From Strigamia acuminata (taxonomy: Eukaryota > Arthropoda > Chilopoda > Geophilomorpha > Linotaeniidae): DNA of 64,000 nt. The stretch is taken from contig OX442314.1 of assembly GCA_949358305.1 (NCBI GenBank), positions 28,691,118 to 28,755,117 of the forward strand, read 5' to 3'. The position numbers and the translations under genes were made by a program. A model generated the notes under the pieces. The model searched no databases. It saw nothing but the letters and a program-made list of their open reading frames with translations, and was not told the origin of the DNA. This document shows positions 24,501-33,500 of the stretch, piece after piece. Every line of letters starts with the position of its first letter. Position 1 is the stretch's first letter.

Positions 24501-27500
24501 ACCGACCAACAATTATTGTCGCGGGCCTAATCTGGCACTGCACCACGTTATATCAAACCTTAAATCTTCCTGCTGGTGTGACCAAATTGCCGTTGTGAAA
24601 CCACGAAAGAGTCGGTTTCGGATCGGCAAGAATCCGACATTCGAATAAAAGCCGCTTCCCATCATCTTCCTGCTTTATTGCCGGTTTCTGTTGGAAAGTT
24701 GGTGCTAATCCATCAATTTGCCTTTAAAAACAAATAAAAAATAAAAATAAACAAAAATAAATATTTTATAAACAAAAAAAAAAATCCAAATCCAAAAAAT
24801 CCAAAAAAAAAAAAAAAATCAGCACTTCCGGTTTAAAATTAGCAAGAAATAAATATAAACAGAGACCCCATTTTGATTCAACAAATTCACGAGAAATAAA
24901 TGTAAAGCAAAATGCATGCATAACTTTGACGAGTTTCTATTAATAAAAACGTAAAGAAAAAGGAAGGAAAAAAAGTAACAACGCTTTTACCTATTCGCCA
25001 TTACAGCTTTTCTCGTTTAATTAGGAAACTGAACGAAGTAATCGAACTAAGAGCACGTTTAGATACATCCTAGCGCGAGGAAATGTATAGATACATGTAG
25101 AGGAAGAAAAATGTCGAATAAAAATCCAGGGAGAAGGAAATGAAGTGGAGATGCGATGCGCACAAACTCCACTGAGGTATCCCGGCCCGTGGAGTTCCTA
25201 ATATGGGAGACGAGAGGGCGTGAGAGAAGTGGGACTCCAGAGCACTCTGCCAGATAGTTAGTCAGCTGCTTTGGGTAAAGGAAAAATGATATGTGACAGC
25301 GAAAAGATGTGATTCGTCTCTCCGCGAGTGGCACACGCACACGCGAAATATTATTGCATTTCTTATTTTTATCTTTTGTCGGAATTATCATTGTTTTTTT
25401 TTGTTTGTTTTTTATAAAATGTTTTAGGTCACGTGTGCAAATTTTGCGTCATGGGTGAGTAAACTCAATCAAGGATGAGTTGAATTCCTGGTTGCAGGAT
25501 AAAATGGGGAAGAATTTTTGCGATTTTGCTGCGTTGTGCAGATGATTTTGTGATTTTTCTGTAATTTTCAGATAATTTTGCGATTTTTCTGTAATTTTCA
25601 GATAATTTTGCGATTTTTCTGTAATTTTCAGATAATTTTGCGATTTTACTGCGATTTTTACACAAAATTTTGCGATTTTGCTGAAATTAGCAGATAATTT
25701 TGCGATTTTTCTGTAATTTTCAGATAATTTTGCAATTTTTCTGTAATTTTCAGATAATTTTGCGATTTTCCTGCGATTTACAGATACCGTAATTTTGCGA
25801 TTTTGCTGAGATGAGCAGATAATTTTGCGATTTTGCTGAGATGAGCAGATAATTTTGCGATTTTTCTGTAATTTTCAGATAATTTTGCAATTTTTCTGTA
25901 ATTTTCAGATAATTTTGCGATTTTTCTGTAATTTTCAGATAATTTTGCGATTTTACTGCGATTTTTACACAAAATTTTGCGATTTTGCTGAAATTAGCAG
26001 ATAATTTTGCGATTTTTCTGTAATTTTCAGATAATTTTGCAATTTTTCTGTAATTTTCAGATAATTTTGCGATTTTCCTGCGATTTACAGATACCGTAAT
26101 TTTGCGATTTTGCTGAGATGAGCAGATAATTTTGCGATTTTTCTGTCAGATAATTTTGCGATTTTACTGCGATTTGCAAATAATTTGGTAATTTTACTGC
26201 GTTTTGTCGAAAATTTTGCAATTTTACTGCGATTTACAGTTTTTACACACAATTTTGCGATTTTGCAATGCTATAAAAATACTCTGTTGGTCATAACTCG
26301 TGGTTTTGCATTTTCGGTGACAATCAAGTGTTTTTATTGGCGTGAATTTTCGCCAATTTTGCTAAATAGATTTCACGCTGCAACGTTATTACCTGGTAAA
26401 GGTAAATATAGATGAAATTCAAGCAGGTACAAAACGATTAAAACGTCCTTTCAAGTCGCAAGTGCACGTTCAAGTCCAATGCTGATGTTGAGCTTTAAAT
26501 TGACCCAGGACAAACAAAAAGATTGTTGTTCAATGCCAAGCAGGAGAAACAACGCCAGACACTGTGAATTGCTAAAAAACAAGCTCAGTGCCATATAAAA
26601 ATAGATTTATGACTTTATATTGGAATGTTCCCATATCGAAAATGAACAAGTGTTTGGTTGAAATTTCAAATTTCAAATTTTTTGTGCACAAACTGACTAA
26701 AATAAAAAATAAAATAAAATAAAAAAATAAAAAAAATAAAAAAATAAATAAAACTTCAGCGGTCTTATTTACTATTTTGGTTTTTACAACAAAATTCAAA
26801 ATGGCAGCTTATTAATAGATCGAGCAAGTGCAAAAAAAGGAAAAAGCAAGTAAACAAGATTTCTTTGGGTTTGTTAGTGTGAATCAGACTAAATCCGGAA
26901 CCTTGTCTGGACCTACGGCGTAAAGTGGAGTCTCACTCAAAACCCAGTGACTTAAGCGGTAGACCCACATACGGTAGTTCAAAAATACATTGAAATTACA
27001 TAGCATTACTTTGTAATGCATTCCCCAGTAGCACGAATGATAGATTTAACATCTCATCTATACCCCAAACCGATACAACGTGGTCCTAACTCCTATTGGT
27101 TGAGCCTGATTACGCCTAACTGTACTGTGCTCTACTACGCAGAAAAATAGTTCTGTTTATTCTCAATGACGTCACATACAAACACGAAACGAGTTTTGCA
27201 TAAGTTTTAGAGTTTTTGAATGCAGCTAGTGTAAAAAGTGATTAGAATAATGGATTTTATTTATTTGGTAATAAAACATTTATTTTATTTGCTAAAATAA
27301 GTATTTTTCCCCTTTTAATCAATCAAACAATGTTAGCATAGTTTGTTGGTTTCTTTTAGCAGGCAAAGGTTTAGTCTTTTATTGGTTGTTTTGCCTAGTT
27401 AGATTACAATTCTGGTGTTATGGGCTACTTTTTTGTGCCATTAAGTGAAAAGCAATATTTTTGAACCATGTGGGGAGTTTTACCTGGAACATCAGTGGGT

Positions 27501-30500
27501 ACACACCACCTGTGTTTCATACCTATATATAGACTAGCATTCCTAGCTAATGTGTCCTATGTGTCTGTTGCATATACAGTGTAAGCTGCATGGTTGGTAC
27601 ATAGCACTATCAGGATAGTAGTGTCATTCAAACAGTACTGCTAGGGCCCAAACAATCAAGTAAGTCACAATGTAATTATGCAGAGTTCAAAGATGAATTT
27701 TCTTGCTCTTTGTCTACATTTTCTGCATTTTTTGCACTTCTTCGTTGTAATTTAAGTGGAAAAAATTTAGCAGATGTTGAGTTGGTAAGTATTTATTATT
27801 AGTTTAATGTCTGCTTGCTTCTGAAACTAAAAACAGACTCAAAAGAGTGGTAACCTGGACCTTCATATCAGATCAAAAGGTAAGCATGCATTGCAGTTTC
27901 GCTATCACATCCAATTGGCAATTACATTTGCTGCTTCATGTAATTCTTTTGGATTAAAATATTTGTGTTTAAAGTGGATGATGCACCATTTTTGTACAAT
28001 GAGTGGGTTGAAATGGCTCAGTTCATTGCACATGTTGGCAAAGGAAAACTTGCATTCTTTGAATTTAAATGTCATTATAAAATATGTAAATAAACACATT
28101 TTTATTTTTGGATGAAACTGTTGTAGGAAATGCATTTTTCAGCTAAAATGTTTTACCACATAAACAGAAATTGAATGAAAATGATTTATTTCCAATTCCA
28201 TCCTCCAGTGATTTAATTCACTAACCATATTCATACTAATTTAAATTTTTATATATTTTTTAAACCAGTCTAAATGCATATTCTAGGCTATGGGTTCCCA
28301 AACTTTTTAGCATCGCGACCCATTTTTAAGCAAAGCGATCTTCCACGCCCCACTTCATCTACCAATGCATTAAATTTTTCAAAAATGAACTACTAATAAG
28401 AAAGAAAAAAAAGAAATTTTGCATAAAATTTTACATAAAATTTACATAAGTTTGCAAAAAATGATTTTAGTGCACTATTCTAGGGAGCCGTCATGTCTAC
28501 AAGTTAGTTAGATTATTACATTTGTGCCGTTGCGCCCCACCAAAAATCAGCTCGCGCCTCACAGTTTGGGAAACGCTGTTCTAGGCTATTTAACTGTAGT
28601 AAATTTAGAAAGCGTGTTTAAAATTGCAATTACCCATATGGTTCAAAAATGTATTTTACAATAAATTGCTCTTCACTTAATTTATTCCAAAATGTACAGC
28701 ATTTCGCAGAATTAAAAATATTATTTGTATTAAATGACGCATTTCGTAATACAATTGAAAAAATGCATTTGGAAATGCATTCATATCTGACAAATAATAA
28801 TATTGGGATGCATTTCATAATACATTTTACAAAATGTGTTACGATTTGCAAACCAATATCACGCAAAAATGTATTACAAAATGCATTCTCGTGAATCCCA
28901 ATGTATTTCAAAACACATTGTAATATAATTTCAACGTATTTTTTAGCCACATTGCTAATGGAATTACTAATTATAATTCATTTACATCAAGAACACTTGG
29001 AAATGGCATTGAATTGTTATTCAACACCTGATTTCACTCAACTAAATTTTTTTATTTTGCATATTTTTATTTTTATTTTGCATATTTTTATTTTTATTCT
29101 GCATATTTTTATTTTTATTCTGCATATTTTTATTTTTATTTTGCATAAAATGGATTTTTTGGTGCAATTTTATGCGCATAAAACAAATTTTAATTTGGCA
29201 AAATTTTTATTTGAAATTTCAAGTTCAAACAAGTCGCTTAAATGCTCGTTTAACAATGTTGTCTTCAAAGGTTGTTTAGTCTAAATGACTTTTCAAAGGC
29301 GGCAGCTGACGTTTCTCCTTTTGAGCGCACGAATCAAAATCATCAAAAATACTCCAAACAACCAGAGCCCTCTTTAATTCATCTGATCTATTGCCAATTT
29401 AAAGACGCACCCAAAATTCTTGCTCTTTAAAAAATAGACTCAAACACCAGGTAAACTACATATAGAAAAACCAGCAGAAAAGCAAAATAAAATTTAAACC
29501 ACCAACCAAACCAAACTTTAACAAACTCATCTGAATTCCTTGTTGAAGTGCTGCCCAACAGAACATTAACACTTCACAGCAATGCATCTCGCTTTCAACA
29601 CACAAAGCATATACCATCTGGAACCCCTATGCACAAGGTACAAAAAGTATGCTTTTTAAGTGCTCAATTCTGCCCAATTTGGACTAGATTTTAGCAACAG
29701 AAGCGACTTTAATCTGACATACCAATACGATTCAAAAATACATCAAAATTATATTGCAGTGTATTCTGAAGTGCATCGGCTTTCACGAGAATGCATTTTG
29801 CATGCTATTGGTTTACGAATGATAATATATTTTGTAAAATCAATTATAAAATTAAAAAGAATTAAACCCTTTGCATCAAATTAAATTTAAAGTTAAAACC
29901 AACAAATTTGAAATTTAAAAACTGTAAACTTATTGTGCGTGTTTATTGTAAATTGTCTTTTTAATTTCGCAAAGTTATTGATTAAAACAAAAGTTTACAC
30001 TTTTTGTAAATGTAACTTTACAAAGCTAAAAGTTCAAATTTACATTAACTTTTCAGCAATTAAAAGACGTTTAAAGCCATATTTTTTTCCAGTGTAAATT
30101 GATCGAACTCTGAAAAGATTAATTTCCGACAAAATAAACACATTAAGCCAGGGCCCTTAAACTTTGAAGGCCTTCTTATAAAGTTCACAAACTCCCTCCC
30201 AACTCAGTTGCCACGTCAAAACACTTAAAAAAAACCTCTCAGAATGCACACCTTTAATGTATAAATTTACTTTCCAGAACCTCTTTACAAGCTAACAATC
30301 TATTTAAAGAACCTTCAAACAACCTTTAAAACCTTTTCAAACCCAATAAATCTTAATCCTACCTGCTCGATTCATACTTTTCCTCCGATTTCTGATACTG
30401 CCCACTCTTATCTGACATCCTAATCCTCTCTGACCGTTCATCCCTTTCCGACACATCGCTCCTTTGGTATCTACTCGACAAACTCCCTTCGAAATCGCTT

Positions 30501-33500
30501 TCCCTAATCGAACTTGAAATGCTGCTCTTTCTCGAACTGGACACGTCTTGTACGATGCTACTGCGCCTTTCCGAACTACCGTGCACGTCCGACGAATACT
30601 TGGACGATGTCACGCTCGATTTGCGAGAATATTTGCTTTCGGACGAGCCGTACATCGTATATTTTTCTGATTTAGTCAATTAATCCAGTGAATTTTCGAG
30701 CTCAGGCAAAACCACCCGTCATCCTCTGGCAACACGGCGGAAATATATGTAAACGTTTAAGGATTGCGGCCAAAATTGGAGCAAAAGATGCCAAAAATGA
30801 GTCACAATTTGACAGTGACTTTGTTGGCTTAAAATTCAAGTACTTGCAGGTATATTTAGATCGAGTGAAAACAAAAGGCGGACGAGAGATTTAAATGGCT
30901 GAAAATAAATTCCATTGTGCTCTGACGGTCTTTCGGCGTATATGGAGGCGGATTTGAATGTCAATCTCCAAATACAGCAAAAAGTATGAATTTTGGGCCC
31001 ATGTTGTCGCCGTTGTTCGTTCGATTTATTATAAACTTGAAAAACCCCATTTAATCTCGAACAATCCGCGGGTCCGTGACACATTGAGATAGAAAAAACC
31101 GATCTAACATCAAAAATGGCGTCCGATTTAGACAGTGCGCATGCGCACGACATTTAAACAATAAAAGATGTTTAACTGCGAGTTAAATATGATCGTATTC
31201 CAAAAAAGACGTTGTAAACAAACTAAAATTAACTGGAAATTTGACAATTTTCTCAATTGTTTATTCAATCCGCAAGGCTGTGATTGGCCCAATGGAGCAA
31301 TGACATCACAAGCGATGGATGCTGACGTAATGTAAACTTCATGGTCGAGGATCAAGGTCATCGCCATTGGAATTCTGTGACGTAAATAGTGACAACTATC
31401 TGATTGGCTGCATTCAGGGCCCGATTTAGACACAACAAAAAGAAGACTGCCACAAATATGGGTCCTTTTATATACAATAAAATGCAATTTTAAATGCAAA
31501 TTTTAAAAAAAACATGACAACAATTTCTTGGACTATGTCATGTTTCCACAATATTACGGGCGTTTTGCGCACTGCCATTTGCAATGTAACCATTTGTGCC
31601 ATTTGTGCCGCGGCACTAAAATGGAATCTAGTACAGTGTACTCTGCACGGATCAGACAAAAAACAGTCTTGGCAGCTGTGTGGTCTGGAAGGGTTTGCTG
31701 GACCCAACCTATACCCAGCAACGTTCATTTCGTCGCCGATAATATTCGAATACAACACCATGGTTAGGGCTGCTATTTTTGCGGACTTAAAACAGTGAAA
31801 TTGCGGGTGGAAAGCGGCTTTAAAAACCACCATTTTGTGGACTTATTGCGGACCTATTGCGGGCTCATCCCGGGAGTCAAAGTATCAAATTCTTAAAAAA
31901 CAATGGCATTAAAGTGGATGACGTTCGTGAACTCAATATTCTCGATAGTAAAGCTCAGTCTTTGATCTGACAAGATGTGTTTGTATTGCAAAAACGATCT
32001 CTCGACTTCGACGGACGTTAATACGTGCGTATTACGCGAAGCAATACGCACGTTTTTGCAACACACCCACCAATATTGGCCAATTGCGGATTGTCCGCAA
32101 AATTGCGGTATTACGATCCAATTGCAGAAATTGCGGACTAAAAAATACCGTACCTCCAATTGCAAAAATTTTGGTGTTAAAATGATCCATTTGCATTATC
32201 CACACTTATGGAAACATTTTGGTCCAAATTTATTTTCCGCAAAAATAGCAGCCCTAACCATGGTCTTATTTTCGGGTGAAGACGGTAGTCCAGTCCGGAC
32301 AGAATACACGGTACAAACAAAAATGATGTATTCTTGGGTTTGACCATGTACAAGCTTAATAATTGGGAGAGAAAGAAAATGAAATTTCAGGGTTGGCCCT
32401 GCTAGTAATATCATTACTCAATCTATTCGAAGACATTGCAGCTTGTCAGATTCTACAATTTTTGATTTTTCTTCAATTTTTTCTTTCCAACTTTTGCCAA
32501 TTGTGTAATTTTGTTTACCAAACTGTTCGACCAAAATAAAAACCAGAAAATATTGAAGAATCACATGACCAACTAGTCATGTGCATCAATGTATCTAAAG
32601 TTGATAACATAAATTAAACATGAATCAGTTTTCCTTTTTGGTACATCCTGAGATTAATTTTGGAAGCATTTGTGGGTCTATTTCCAAACTCGTCAGCTAA
32701 ACATAGCTACTTAAATTGCATAACATCATTCCCAAGTGGAAGTGATAGCAGATATGGTTTCATTTTGGGATTCACCAACTACAATCATCACAGGTCATTG
32801 TTCTTTTGTCTTCAGAGTGAATGAATTCTTGTAAACAATATCTGCCAAATGCATTTTTTGGACCCTTTTGTGCCAGTTGGAAGTGTGACAAACACAAATT
32901 AACTGATACAAAACGAGTTTCCAGGATTGTCATTTCAACAAATTTGGCATTTAACACCTCTGCCTGTATAAATACTGTGCATGACTTGTGTTGGAAGAAT
33001 GTTCCATACAAAGAGTGCTGCATTCACCACAATGCAGTGTCATGCACTCTTCAAAATACTTTAAAATGTTCTTCATGTTGCCATTTTTGTTCCAAGTCAA
33101 AATAACCCCGGTTTTAGCTTTTTCAAAGCGATGTTTCCACATACCCACTTAAATTTACTATCACTCTAAGCTTATGAGTATATCATCACACTTCTTTTAC
33201 CCAAAATAGCAATGGGCTTAACTCTAATACACTTACTCGATTCAATCATCCCCCATCTTTGACTCATTTACCTTCCAAACATGACTCAAAATCACCAAAC
33301 TCAAAAACCCCCAAGAAAACTTTTTTACTTCCCGAATACTTAAAACCTCCTTAACCCTTTCACTTTCTGATATTTTTAGCATGCACAGACTTTCAGTGTC
33401 AAACCCAACGTAGATTTACAGGTTTGACAGTGAAAGGGTTAAAATACATTAACTATTACATGTATGTATTTATTTGTAACGGCGACTCATCTATGGACAA

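Noticed and set aside
25465-25972. Minus-strand frames with repeated IAKLSENYRK
   Set aside because: Product of the 30-bp tandem array; no start context, splice logic or homology.
25510-26270. CRISPR-like regular array
   Set aside because: Units are contiguous without unique spacers and vary by drift; eukaryotic minisatellite.
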